Assembly: GCA_903849645.1 (NCBI GenBank)
Contig: CAINJJ010000008.1
Span: forward strand, 1 to 64,000
DNA from: an uncultured Acidobacteriaceae bacterium
GTDB taxonomy: Bacteria; Acidobacteriota; Terriglobia; Terriglobales; Acidobacteriaceae
Reading direction: 5' to 3'
DNA length: 64,000 nt
The position numbers were made by a program, and so were the translations under genes. Under the pieces are notes generated by a model. The model was not told the DNA's origin. It did not search any database and worked only from the letters and a program-made list of their open reading frames with translations. Below are positions 1 through 7,913 of this stretch, in pieces. Position 1 is the stretch's first letter, and each line of letters starts with the position of its first letter.

Positions 1-1
1 G

Positions 2-1441
2 GTCAACCTGACACTCAGCCCGGCAACCCTGTCGTTCACGGCGCAAGTCGGGACGGCGGCGCCGGCAGCGCAGAGCGTGGCTGTGACCAGCAGCGGTACT
101 GCTCTGAGCTACACAGTCAGCAGTTCGGCGACGTGGCTCTCAGCCACTCCGGCGAGCGGCACAACACCGGGCACGGTGAACGTCTCGGTCAACCAGACGG
201 GTCTCACGGCAGGCACTTACACCGGCACGGTCTCCGTTGCCAGTGCGGGCGCGGTCAACAGCCCGCAGTCGGTAGCGGTGACCCTCACGGTCACGGCGGC
301 TGCTCTGCCCAACCTCGGGACCAGCCCCTCCAGCTTGTCCTTCACGGTGCAGGCAGGCGCGGCGGCCCCGGCGGCCCAGAGCATCGCTGTCACCAGCAGC
401 GGCGCGGCCCTGAGCTACACCACAACCACCACCAGCACGGCGACGTGGCTCTCGGCGTCTCCGGCCAGCGGGGCCACACCGGGAACCATCTCTGTGTCGG
501 TAAATCCGTCTGGTTTGACCGCGGGCACCTACAACGGCAGTGTGTCGATCGCGTCCCCAGGAGCGGCCAACTCACCGCAAACCGTGCCTGTGACCCTTGT
601 GGTCACAACCGCTGGAACGGCAACGTTGAAGGCGACACCCAGCACGCTGACGTTCTATGGCGGCGGCGAGTCCGAAGATGGTGGTCTGCGGCAGCGTGTG
701 TCGATCACCAGCAGCGGCGCTCCGTTGACCTATACGGCGCTGGCGCATGGGGCAAACTGGCTGTCGGTCTATCCTTCGGGCGGGACCACACCAGGCACTC
801 TGACCATCAGTGTTCATCCGCAGAATCTTGCGGCTGGCACGTACGCCGCGGTAGTGGAGCTGTCGGCGCCGGGGGCCGCGAATATCACGGTTCCTGTCAC
901 CCTGATTGTGCGCAGAACGCGCGGAGGCGATGACCATGTTGTCCGCGCCAACGCGTTCACGTCCGATCCGGGACGCACGGGGGCGGTGGTGGCCAAGTGG
1001 ATCACCGGCATCGGCGTACCAGCGGGCAGCGGCACAGACCCGGCCAATGAGGGCCTTGTGCTGTCCAACAACGTGGCATCGTCCAACCAGACCCGCGCGG
1101 GCATCGTGTTGAAGAACGTTGAAGGCATCACGCTCAACGCTCTTGGATTCGATATTCGCCAGGGCAGCCTGTGCACAGCCAATGCTCCGCGGTTCATCGT
1201 GAAGACCAGCGATGACGTGGTGCACACGCTGGGCGGCTGCGATGCGGCAAGCACCCAGCAGGCGCCGGCCACCGGATGGAAGCGGTTCCGCTTTGATCCG
1301 TCGCAGGCCACACCGGCCATCAGCCCGGATGCAGTGATCAAGTCCATCGCACTCATGGTGGATGAAGGTCCTGAAGCCAATGCGGGCATGGTGGTGCTGG
1401 ACAACATCAACGTCAACGACACCTTCATCGAGAAGGAATAG
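2..1441 (+). CDS. BACON-repeat secreted/surface protein, 5' end outside window
   Basis: The reading frame is open to the left edge, so the N-terminus (and any signal peptide) is missing; 479 residues are visible. It shows three beta-sandwich-like repeats of about 90 residues, each with the core pattern ATWLS or ANWLS, then P-S/A-G-T-P-G-T, then L-T/A-A-G-T-Y and a V-P/A-V-T-L-x-V end. These match the BACON / viral BACON family, which is common in acidobacterial extracellular proteins and thought to bind carbohydrate or proteins. The last 150 or so residues form a different domain with two Cys, unrecognised, possibly a beta-sandwich. Role is inferred as adhesion or carbohydrate contact outside the cell. 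It is followed directly by a strong terminator, so it ends its operon. Confidence 0.75.
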   Translation, partial: VNLTLSPATLSFTAQVGTAAPAAQSVAVTSSGTALSYTVSSSATWLSATPASGTTPGTVNVSVNQTGLTAGTYTGTVSVASAGAVNSPQSVAVTLTVTAAALPNLGTSPSSLSFTVQAGAAAPAAQSIAVTSSGAALSYTTTTTSTATWLSASPASGATPGTISVSVNPSGLTAGTYNGSVSIASPGAANSPQTVPVTLVVTTAGTATLKATPSTLTFYGGGESEDGGLRQRVSITSSGAPLTYTALAHGANWLSVYPSGGTTPGTLTISVHPQNLAAGTYAAVVELSAPGAANITVPVTLIVRRTRGGDDHVVRANAFTSDPGRTGAVVAKWITGIGVPAGSGTDPANEGLVLSNNVASSNQTRAGIVLKNVEGITLNALGFDIRQGSLCTANAPRFIVKTSDDVVHTLGGCDAASTQQAPATGWKRFRFDPSQATPAISPDAVIKSIALMVDEGPEANAGMVVLDNINVNDTFIEKE

Positions 1442-1463
1442 CAGCAAGGGATTGCTGTACCTT

Positions 1464-1503
1464 GGGGCGGCCAGTTCTTCGGAACCGGCCGCCCATTTTT
1501 ATT
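1464..1503 (+). terminator. Rho-independent terminator after the BACON-repeat gene
   Basis: A perfect 8-bp GC stem (GGGCGGCC at 1465-1472 with GGCCGCCC at 1487-1494) continues, after an A/C mismatch, into GTTC-TTCG-GAAC, a UUCG tetraloop hairpin. ATTTTTATT follows. It lies 23 bases past the stop codon, so it is a textbook intrinsic terminator. Confidence 0.9.
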
Positions 1504-1718
1504 GGGTTTGAAGGGCCTTCCCGAGGGCCTTTTTGCCGTTTTCCATCTGTAGCGGCAGGCCATGGACCAAAGCAGCGATGAAGGGAATATGCTGAGAACG
1601 CTGGAGTTGGAAGCATTTTCCATATCCGAGCCGTGGCGCCGGGTATGCGATTCCGGAACCGCAGTCCGGAAACGAACACGCCGCAGCGCCATGCGCATAG
1701 AGGAGTGACCCAGGTTCC

Positions 1719-2882
1719 ATGCCCGACGGTGAATTCAAGCCGGCTCTATCCTCCGCGGCCCGTCTGGCCAGAGCGCCGGTGCGCGCCTTGGCTCTTGCGG
1801 CCGGCTTCTCCGAGGCTGGTCTGGTTGCCCTGCCTCACTCCGCCGAAGACCGCGATGCGGAGCGCTTTTCGCAGTGGGTGGGCGATGGGCGGCATGGCAC
1901 GATGGATTATCTCGAGCGCCGCGACGAGGCAGGCCAACTGGTCCGTTCGCGCGTGGCGGTTCCCTTTCGCTGGGCTCGCTCGGCAATCGTCTGCCTGGCC
2001 AGCTACCATGCCGGCCTGCCGCGCTCGACCGACGCCGCGGCCCAAGGGGCCGGATGGATTGCGCGCTATGCCTGGTCCAGCCGTGTGGACGCCGCCGGCG
2101 CCAGGCGCCCCAGCGACTATCACAAGGTGCTGCTCAAGCGCCTGAAGGCCCTGGAGGCAGCGCTGCGCGAGCGCCATGGAGCGTTTGAGGCCCGCGCGTA
2201 TGTGGACACCGGCCCGGTGGTGGAGCGGTCGCTGGCTGTGGCCGCCGGGCTCGGCTGGACCGGCAAGAACACCTGCCTGATCCACCCCCGCCTGGGCTCC
2301 TATGGCTTTCTGGCCGTGCTGCTGACCTCGCTCCCCGCCGCCCCCGAACCTGCGCCGCTGGTCGTGCCTGACCGCTGTGGCTCCTGCCGCCGCTGCCTTG
2401 ACGCCTGCCCCACCGGGGCGCTCACCGCCCCTTGTCAGATGGATTCGCGCCTCTGCATCTCCTACCTGACCATTGAGCGGAAGGGCGCAATCGACGAGAA
2501 GATGATGAGCGGCATGGGACGCCAGGTTTTTGGCTGCGACATCTGCCAGGACGTCTGCCCGTGGAACCGCAAGGCTCCGGTGAGCACCGACCCGGAACTT
2601 GAGCCGCGTCCCGAGCTGGTGAACCCGGCTCTGGAAGCTCTGGCGGCCATGGACGAGGCGGAGTTTGAGCGCCGCTTCAACGGCTCGCCGGTCCGCCGCG
2701 CCGGGTTTGCCGGGCTGCGGCGCAACATCGCCATCGCCATGGGCAACAGCGGCCTTCAGAGATTCGCGCCCTGGCTGGAAGACTGCGCCACCGCGGCCGA
2801 CGAAGGGCTGCGCGCAGCGGCGCGGTGGGCGCTGGTCAGGCTGCGCCATCACAGCGCGCCTCCGGGCGAAGGGCTATCCTAG
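1719..2882 (+). CDS. queG: Epoxyqueuosine reductase QueG
   Basis: QueG reduces epoxyqueuosine to queuosine in the wobble position of GUN tRNAs, using a cobalamin and two [4Fe-4S] clusters in the cytoplasm. The 387-residue protein has the usual length. It carries the family ferredoxin motifs: CGSCRRCLDACPTGAL in the middle, then CDICQDVCPWN. The C-terminal part has the HEAT-like ending seen in QueG (RRNIAIAMGN and following). ATG at 1719 is preceded by AGGAG at 1701-1705, somewhat far; an in-frame start nearer that site is not evident. The gene stands alone between the terminator of the BACON gene and the YihY gene. No other queuosine genes are in the window. Confidence 0.95.
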   Translation: MPDGEFKPALSSAARLARAPVRALALAAGFSEAGLVALPHSAEDRDAERFSQWVGDGRHGTMDYLERRDEAGQLVRSRVAVPFRWARSAIVCLASYHAGLPRSTDAAAQGAGWIARYAWSSRVDAAGARRPSDYHKVLLKRLKALEAALRERHGAFEARAYVDTGPVVERSLAVAAGLGWTGKNTCLIHPRLGSYGFLAVLLTSLPAAPEPAPLVVPDRCGSCRRCLDACPTGALTAPCQMDSRLCISYLTIERKGAIDEKMMSGMGRQVFGCDICQDVCPWNRKAPVSTDPELEPRPELVNPALEALAAMDEAEFERRFNGSPVRRAGFAGLRRNIAIAMGNSGLQRFAPWLEDCATAADEGLRAAARWALVRLRHHSAPPGEGLS

Positions 2883-2961
2883 AAGAAACGAACAGCTCGA
2901 TTCCGCGCGCGGCTCCAGGCCGGAGCGCAATCCCGCATAGATAAAAGAGAAGGAGCAACCC

Positions 2962-3876
2962 ATGGCAGTCGTCCCAGGATTCAGCAGCGCCACCGAAGCC
3001 CCCATCGAGGCCGGGAGGGCCACGGACGCCGTTGAGCCGGCATCAAAATCCAAGTGGTACCGCTGGCGCAAGGACGGCACGGCGCTCGTCGCTTACCTGC
3101 TTGACAGCGAAGTGCACACCTTCGCCTTCAGCGTGGCCGCCAACGCCATTTTGTCCTTCATCCCCTTCATTGTGCTGCTCTATACGCTGGCCGCTTCGGT
3201 CTTCCATTCTCAGATGATGGTCAGCGTCATCAACGACATGGTGGTCTACTTCCTGCCTTCCACCGCCAGCGAAGGATTCCTGACCGGCAACCTGGCCATG
3301 GCGGCGTCGCGGCAGGGCGTGCAGGTCTTCTCGCTCATCATGATTCTGATCGCCTGCACGGGCATCTTTCTGCCCCTTGAGGTGGCGCTCAACCAGGCGT
3401 GGGGCGTAACCAAGAGCCGCAACTACCTGGCCAATCAGGTGGTCGCCTTCGGCCTCGCCATCCTGATGGTCGTGCTGGGCATGGTCAGCATCCTGCTCAA
3501 TGCCGGCATCCGCGAGGCGATCACCGTCCTCTTCTTTCACCACACGGATAACTTTGTCTTCAACACCATCAGCTTTCTTCTCCTGGCCACCACCACTGGC
3601 GTGGCCTCCATCCTGTTCTTTTTCTCCATCTACTGGCTGCTGCCCAACCGCAAGGTCGCCCCCAAGCCTGTGATGCGCACCGCCATCTATACGGGCATCG
3701 TTTGGCTGGTAGCCAAGTACATCTTTGTGGCCATCCTGCCCCACATGGATCTCAAGGCGCTCTACGGGCCATTCTTTGTCTCCGTGGGCCTGCTCTTCTG
3801 GGCCTATATCTCGGGACTCATCCTGTTTGCGGGCGCGCAGTTCTCCGTGGCGCGCATGGGTGGAAAAGACAGCTAG
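2962..3876 (+). CDS. YihY/BrkB-family inner membrane protein
   Basis: The 304-residue polytopic membrane protein has a soluble N-terminus of about 45 residues. It is followed by about six hydrophobic helices spread over residues 55-295, with the family-like start FAFSVAANAILSFIPFIVLL. YihY/BrkB proteins (once miscalled ribonuclease BN) are integral membrane proteins of unclear molecular function, linked to transport or envelope stress. AAGGAG at 2950-2955 lies 6 bases before the ATG, which fixes the start. It is followed 59 bases later by hpnI on the same strand, so both may be one transcript and share an envelope role. Confidence 0.85.
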   Translation: MAVVPGFSSATEAPIEAGRATDAVEPASKSKWYRWRKDGTALVAYLLDSEVHTFAFSVAANAILSFIPFIVLLYTLAASVFHSQMMVSVINDMVVYFLPSTASEGFLTGNLAMAASRQGVQVFSLIMILIACTGIFLPLEVALNQAWGVTKSRNYLANQVVAFGLAILMVVLGMVSILLNAGIREAITVLFFHHTDNFVFNTISFLLLATTTGVASILFFFSIYWLLPNRKVAPKPVMRTAIYTGIVWLVAKYIFVAILPHMDLKALYGPFFVSVGLLFWAYISGLILFAGAQFSVARMGGKDS

Positions 3877-3935
3877 AGCCGAGCCTGCCGTGAGTCCGGC
3901 TTTCCGGAAGCCGCTGCGTTTATCCTTGAATCTCG

Positions 3936-5114
3936 ATGCTCTATCTGCTTCTTGGCCTGGCGGCCTTCGGCGTTCTTACCTCCACGGTGTTTGCCGGCAT
4001 GGTGCTGGCGGCGGTCCCCGGCTACCTGCGGGAGCGGCGGCGAGCCCTGGCTCAACTCGCGTTCCGGCCCGGATTCACCCCGCCCCTGAGCCTGTTGAAG
4101 CCTCTCCATGGGGCGGAACCCGGACTAGAGTCCTATATCGAGAGCTTCTTTACCCAGGACTATCCGGAGTACGAGATTCTCTTCTGCGCCCGGTCGCCCC
4201 AGGACGCCGGGCTTGAGACGGCGCGCCGGGTGGCGGCGCGCCATCCGCTCATACCCGTAAAGTTTCTCTCCACCGGCGGCCAGCCCGATTACATCAACGC
4301 CAAGGTCGCTTCCATGGAACTCTTGGAAGCCGCCGCAACCCACGACGTCCTCGTCATCAGCGACAGCGATGTGCGCGTCACGCCGGACTACCTGCGGGCG
4401 GTGGCCCTTCCCTTTGCCGACGAAAAGGTGGGCGGCATCACCTGCCCCTACCGCGGGGTGGCGGCAGAAGGCGGTCTCTGGGCGCGGCTTGAAGCCGTTG
4501 GCATGAGCGTCGAGATGACTGCCGGCGTCCTGGTGGCGCGGAACCTGGAAGGGATGCAGTTCACTCTGGGCCCCACAATGGCCTTCCGGCGCGAGACCGT
4601 TCGGCGGATGGGCGGCTTCAAAGTCTCCGCCGAGTACTGCGCCGACGATTTTGTGCTGGGCAACGAGACCTGGAAGCTGGGCGAGACCGTTGTGCTGAGC
4701 CATCACGCCATTGACCACATGGTCATCAACGCGAGCTTTGTCTCGTCCATGAAGCACCAGGTGCGCTGGATGAAGTCGACCCGCTTTTCCCGGCCCAAGG
4801 GGCACTTCGGGACCGCGCTCACCTTCAGCCTGCCGTTCGGGCTGCTCGGACTTGCGGCGAGCGCGGCCATGGGCCACCCCCTGTGGGGCATCGGCCTGCT
4901 CGCTTGGGCTGTGGCCACGCGCCTCGCGCTCTCCGTTGCCGTGGGCCGCGTGGCGGTGGGCGACCCAAGCTGGTTTGGCCTGCTGGTGCTCTACCCGGTG
5001 CGCGACCTGATGGGCTTCGGCTTCTGGGCGGCCAGCTACCTGGGCAGCCGGATCCTCTGGCGAGGCCGGGTCTTCCAGCTCCAGCCCGGCGGCCGCATGC
5101 GCGCGGCTGAATAG
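3936..5114 (+). CDS. hpnI: HpnI-type / ceramide glucosyltransferase-like GT21 enzyme
   Basis: A 392-residue membrane glycosyltransferase of the GT21 group. HpnI adds N-acetylglucosamine to bacteriohopanetetrol in hopanoid side-chain synthesis; close relatives are glucosylceramide synthases. It has an N-terminal membrane helix (residues 1-25) and a GT-A domain. The domain contains SLLKPLHG, the DSDVRV metal site, the acceptor-site Asp in CADDFVLG and the Q-x-x-R-W signature in HQVRWMKS. Two or three C-terminal helices follow. The product could be another glycolipid, as no hpnJ/hpnK genes are near. The last 114 bases of the gene occur again at 6375-6488 on the far side of the acyltransferase. 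Confidence 0.8.
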   Translation: MLYLLLGLAAFGVLTSTVFAGMVLAAVPGYLRERRRALAQLAFRPGFTPPLSLLKPLHGAEPGLESYIESFFTQDYPEYEILFCARSPQDAGLETARRVAARHPLIPVKFLSTGGQPDYINAKVASMELLEAAATHDVLVISDSDVRVTPDYLRAVALPFADEKVGGITCPYRGVAAEGGLWARLEAVGMSVEMTAGVLVARNLEGMQFTLGPTMAFRRETVRRMGGFKVSAEYCADDFVLGNETWKLGETVVLSHHAIDHMVINASFVSSMKHQVRWMKSTRFSRPKGHFGTALTFSLPFGLLGLAASAAMGHPLWGIGLLAWAVATRLALSVAVGRVAVGDPSWFGLLVLYPVRDLMGFGFWAASYLGSRILWRGRVFQLQPGGRMRAAE

Positions 5115-5125
5115 CCTTCTCAGTG
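5001..5125 (+). repeat. Tail repeat of hpnI, proximal copy
   Basis: The final 114 bases of hpnI (5001-5114, 37 codons plus stop) are repeated at 6375-6488 with only two differences. Both are synonymous (CTG/TTG Leu and GCT/GCG Ala). A short stretch past the stop (CCTTCTCAGTG) also matches the distal copy after a 2-base indel. The repeats are direct and bracket the acyltransferase gene. Confidence 0.95.
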
Positions 5126-6283
5126 AAAGAGCAATGCCTTTCGCAACTGGAGAAAAGGATATTCGATGCAGCAGAAGGTAACTATCGAGATTCCCGCCGA
5201 CATGCAAACAAGTAAAACGACGCCTGCAAGGTTCAGTCCGATATGGAAGTTCGCAAGGAACTGTATCCGGGGTAATATCGAACGAATAATCCAGGGAATC
5301 ATGTATTCATGATTCAGGTACATTCCGAAAGATAAGCGGGAGAACCAATAGAAGATTCTTGAATTGAAAATTGCAAACCGGCGCTGAAGGCCAAACCACG
5401 TGATCGCGCCGAACCACAATGCCAAGATTGTGAAGTCCATGGTTTCCTTCTGGATGATGTGGCCAAGCACAAGAATTCCGGTAGCTACTGCCAGGAGAAT
5501 TGCAGGCTTGGCGCGCCAGCGGCCTGAAGACTCTTTGAGAACCCACAAGTTCGAGATGATCATGCCCATGACCAGTCCGTCGCAGTGGGTAATAGACGCG
5601 TAGTAGATCCAGGAAAACAATCCGGAATTATGCGCAAAAAAACTGCCTGTCACAAAGGTCCAGATTGCAATGCGAAGCAACAGCACTGCCAGCATAAGGG
5701 ACCACAACCATGTCCTGAACCGGCTGAGTGACGGCATCCGTGGGCCCCAGAGAAACAGGATCACAGGGGCGCCTATATAGAATTGCTCCTCTGTGCAAAG
5801 TGACCAACTACCCATGACAATGCCGCGATTGTGATAGTTGGTAATGAAGACCAAATCTGACCATCCAAACTCCTTAGCAGAAGTGCCATTCCCAAACAGG
5901 AATGAAATCAAGGAAACACATATGAATACAGAGAAGTACAAAGGCCAGATTCTGAATCCCCTCCTCAGAATGAACCTGCCAACCCGCACTGTGCCTGTTT
6001 TTTGCAGTTCCTTCCAGAGCTGACCTCCTATAAAGAACCCGCTCAAGATGAAAAACAGATCAACGCCGATCCAGCCGTTGGCTACGAAAGGGATCCTTGA
6101 ATATAGGTTCGAGCCAAAGCTCTCAACAAATTTGACGGTCAAATGGCCATTAATAACAAGTAGGACTGCGATGGTGCGAAGCGCGTCCAGGAAGGGAATT
6201 TGCCCCTGGGGAGGATGCAGGAGATCCGTGACGGATCCCCTGAAAAGGCTAGCCAGTGGCAGCGTTCGGTTCTGAATTGTCAT
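5120..6283 (-). CDS. Acyltransferase 3 family membrane protein (OafA/YrhL type)
   Basis: A polytopic membrane acyltransferase with about ten hydrophobic helices and the family N-terminal signature IPFLDALRTIAVLLVINGH, followed by a GVDLFFILSGFFIGGQL segment. Such enzymes O-acetylate or otherwise acylate polysaccharides, lipid-linked sugars or macrolides at the inner membrane; the substrate here is unknown. The start is uncertain. I chose the ATG at 6283; an upstream ATG at 6364 would add an Arg-rich, unlikely N-terminus. The gene is visibly richer in A+T than its neighbours and is convergent with hpnI, its stop lying 6 bases from the hpnI stop. It is bracketed by the hpnI tail repeat, so it looks horizontally acquired. 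Confidence 0.85.
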   Translation of the reverse strand: MTIQNRTLPLASLFRGSVTDLLHPPQGQIPFLDALRTIAVLLVINGHLTVKFVESFGSNLYSRIPFVANGWIGVDLFFILSGFFIGGQLWKELQKTGTVRVGRFILRRGFRIWPLYFSVFICVSLISFLFGNGTSAKEFGWSDLVFITNYHNRGIVMGSWSLCTEEQFYIGAPVILFLWGPRMPSLSRFRTWLWSLMLAVLLLRIAIWTFVTGSFFAHNSGLFSWIYYASITHCDGLVMGMIISNLWVLKESSGRWRAKPAILLAVATGILVLGHIIQKETMDFTILALWFGAITWFGLQRRFAIFNSRIFYWFSRLSFGMYLNHEYMIPWIIRSILPRIQFLANFHIGLNLAGVVLLVCMSAGISIVTFCCIEYPFLQLRKALLFH

Positions 6284-6374
6284 GATGGCGGCTAGATTAG
6301 CATAGTTGCTGCGATAAGAACGGATGCGGCGAGTTTTGAGCCTGAAAGTGCGTTGCACATCCATAGCCCCGATC

Positions 6375-6488
6375 CGCGACTTGATGGGCTTCGGCTTCTG
6401 GGCGGCCAGCTACCTGGGCAGCCGGATCCTCTGGCGAGGCCGGGTCTTCCAGCTCCAGCCCGGCGGCCGCATGCGCGCGGCGGAATAG
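6375..6488 (+). pseudogene. hpnI 3'-end remnant (distal copy of the tail repeat)
   Basis: Thirty-seven codons encoding the same C-terminus as hpnI (RDLMGFGFWAAS to GGRMRAAE and a stop) lie here without the rest of the gene. Against 5001-5114, 112 of 114 bases match and both differences are silent. So this looks like the tail of a closely related allele rather than decaying DNA. It abuts the start region of the acyltransferase on one side and the dinJ promoter on the other. Confidence 0.95.
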
Positions 6489-6498
6489 GTCCTTCTCT

Positions 6499-6519
6499 GT
6501 GGGCTACAATGTAGCTCAT
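6499..6519 (+). promoter_or_regulatory. Palindromic operator / -10 region of the DinJ-type antitoxin gene
   Basis: GTGGGCTACAATGTAGCTCAT is an imperfect palindrome containing a TACAAT -10 box at 6505-6510. It lies just before the AGGAG ribosome site (6520-6524) of the antitoxin gene. RelB/DinJ antitoxins typically repress their own promoter through such palindromes. A near-identical copy (20 of 21, reverse orientation) occurs at 7873-7893. Function is inferred from position and symmetry. Confidence 0.55.
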
Positions 6520-6530
6520 AGGAGAACCCG

Positions 6531-6779
6531 ATGCCAGCCAACGCCGTTGTCCGCGCCCGAATCGACGAAAACGTCAAGGAACAGGCCGCCGCAGTCCTGG
6601 CCGCCATGGGCCTCACCCTCTCCGACGCCTTCCGCCTGTTGCTGGTGAAGATCGCCGCCGAGCAGCGCCTGCCGTTTGAAATGCATGTGCCGCTTGGCTC
6701 GCCGTCGCCCGCTAAACAGCCTCTGAACTCCGAACCGGCCGCGGAGCCGCGGTCCATGGAAGTGGCTTTCTTCGACTGA
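6531..6779 (+). CDS. Orphan RelB/DinJ-family antitoxin
   Basis: An 82-residue protein whose first 55 residues match the RelB/DinJ ribbon-helix-helix antitoxins. The strand segment is NAVVRARIDENVKEQAAAVL, then AMGLTLSDAFRLLLVKIAAEQRLPF. Such antitoxins neutralise a YafQ/RelE mRNA-cleaving toxin and bind their own operator. AGGAG lies 6 bases before the ATG. No toxin ORF follows: the next gene is a convergent SGNH hydrolase. The C-terminal 25 residues, rich in Pro and Ser, differ from the usual toxin-binding tail. It is either a solitary regulator, possibly acting also at the second operator at 7873, or the relic of a pair. Confidence 0.8.
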   Translation: MPANAVVRARIDENVKEQAAAVLAAMGLTLSDAFRLLLVKIAAEQRLPFEMHVPLGSPSPAKQPLNSEPAAEPRSMEVAFFD

Positions 6780-6822
6780 AACCCGGCCGCGCGGCTTGAT
6801 CCCGCCGGCGGCAAAGTCGGCT

Positions 6823-7818
6823 CTAGCGCGGACTCATGACGCTGGGCCAGCCACGTTCGATTGCCTCGGCAATCACCTGATTCCCCTTGACGTTGAAGTG
6901 CGCGCCATCCAGGGTGATCTCCCGTTCGGAGTAAGGCAACTCCGCCGCGGTCAGGTCCAGCAAGGGAACACGGCGGCCCGCGGCCCATGCGGAAAGAATG
7001 GCCGTTGGCTTGGCGCTGATATTGGGAACTTCATGGCGAAAGGGCGCGTAGATGATTGCGAACCGGGCATGGGCGGCATCGGCGAGGCCACGGAAAGCGT
7101 CCAGCTTTTCCAGGTTGCTTTTGACCACGTCGTCCGCGTTCAGGTTGGCGCTATCTCCGGCGTCGATATGCCGGCGTGAATGGAACAAGCGCGGCCTGAG
7201 GTAGCGCATCCAGAGTTCACCCATGGCCGTTGCGGGCCGCGCAACGGGGAGTCCATCGCCCACATCGGCAATCGTCGAACGAGGCTGGGCAAGGTCGCCG
7301 CTGTTGAGAACCAGCAAGACGATGTCCGCATTGAAGAAGCCTCTCGATCGGACGTAGGAGAGCTCGTTGTCAATGGCCCAGGCGCCCGCCGAGGCATTGA
7401 GAACCTCCACAGGTTGATGAACGATCGATGGCAGGTCCCGGTGGAGCAGTTCGGTAAAAATGCGGCTCTGGTCCACCTGGCTGGTTCCATAGGGGATGGA
7501 GTCGCCTACAAATAGCAGGCGCAGGGTGCCGGGAGCGTGGGGGCCCACCTCTGAGGAGCGCATCCCAAAACGGTTGGTGTCGGTGTGGGAAAAGAAGCGG
7601 TAGATATGCTGGTCCGGCTTGAGTATGTATTCGCAAGCCGAATCCGGAGCAATGAGCACCGGATTGCCAAGGCCTAACGCGAAGCGGAGCGCCGCCTCGG
7701 TAAACGCGATAATCACCACGGCGGCCAACAGAATAAAGGCGGCGCGGCGCATCAAGGGCAATGGCTGCCGGGAAGGCGCAATGGCTGGGCTGTCGCTTGA
7801 GACCAGGTTATCCATCAT
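6823..7818 (-). CDS. Membrane-anchored SGNH/GDSL-type hydrolase
   Basis: A 331-residue protein with one N-terminal membrane helix (about residues 25-48) and a periplasmic SGNH hydrolase domain. Block I is GDSIPYGT with the Ser nucleophile. The Asn of the oxyanion hole probably lies in LVLNSGD, and the Asp-His pair is in the C-terminal DGAHFN. Such proteins are esterases or O-acetyl transferases/hydrolases of cell-surface glycans; the substrate is not evident. AAGGAG precedes the ATG by 8 bases. Upstream lies a copy of the DinJ-type palindrome with a potential TACGAT -10, so it might be co-regulated with the antitoxin gene. The nearby acyltransferase makes an acylation/deacylation theme possible but unproven. 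Confidence 0.8.
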   Translation of the reverse strand: MMDNLVSSDSPAIAPSRQPLPLMRRAAFILLAAVVIIAFTEAALRFALGLGNPVLIAPDSACEYILKPDQHIYRFFSHTDTNRFGMRSSEVGPHAPGTLRLLFVGDSIPYGTSQVDQSRIFTELLHRDLPSIVHQPVEVLNASAGAWAIDNELSYVRSRGFFNADIVLLVLNSGDLAQPRSTIADVGDGLPVARPATAMGELWMRYLRPRLFHSRRHIDAGDSANLNADDVVKSNLEKLDAFRGLADAAHARFAIIYAPFRHEVPNISAKPTAILSAWAAGRRVPLLDLTAAELPYSEREITLDGAHFNVKGNQVIAEAIERGWPSVMSPR

Positions 7819-7872
7819 TGACTCCTTGCACTTGAAGAGAGATTGCCAAAACTTTTCGGCACCGGATCACAG

Positions 7873-7893
7873 ATGAGCTACATCGTAGCCCAC
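7873..7893 (-). promoter_or_regulatory. Second copy of the DinJ-type operator palindrome, upstream of the SGNH gene
   Basis: On the minus strand this reads GTGGGCTACGATGTAGCTCAT, one base different from the palindrome before the dinJ-type gene. It has the same orientation relative to the gene downstream, here the SGNH hydrolase starting at 7818. It could be a working operator and -10 box (TACGAT), or the leftover promoter of a lost antitoxin gene. Confidence 0.45.
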
Positions 7894-7913
7894 GAAATAC
7901 TATCCCTCAGGCC

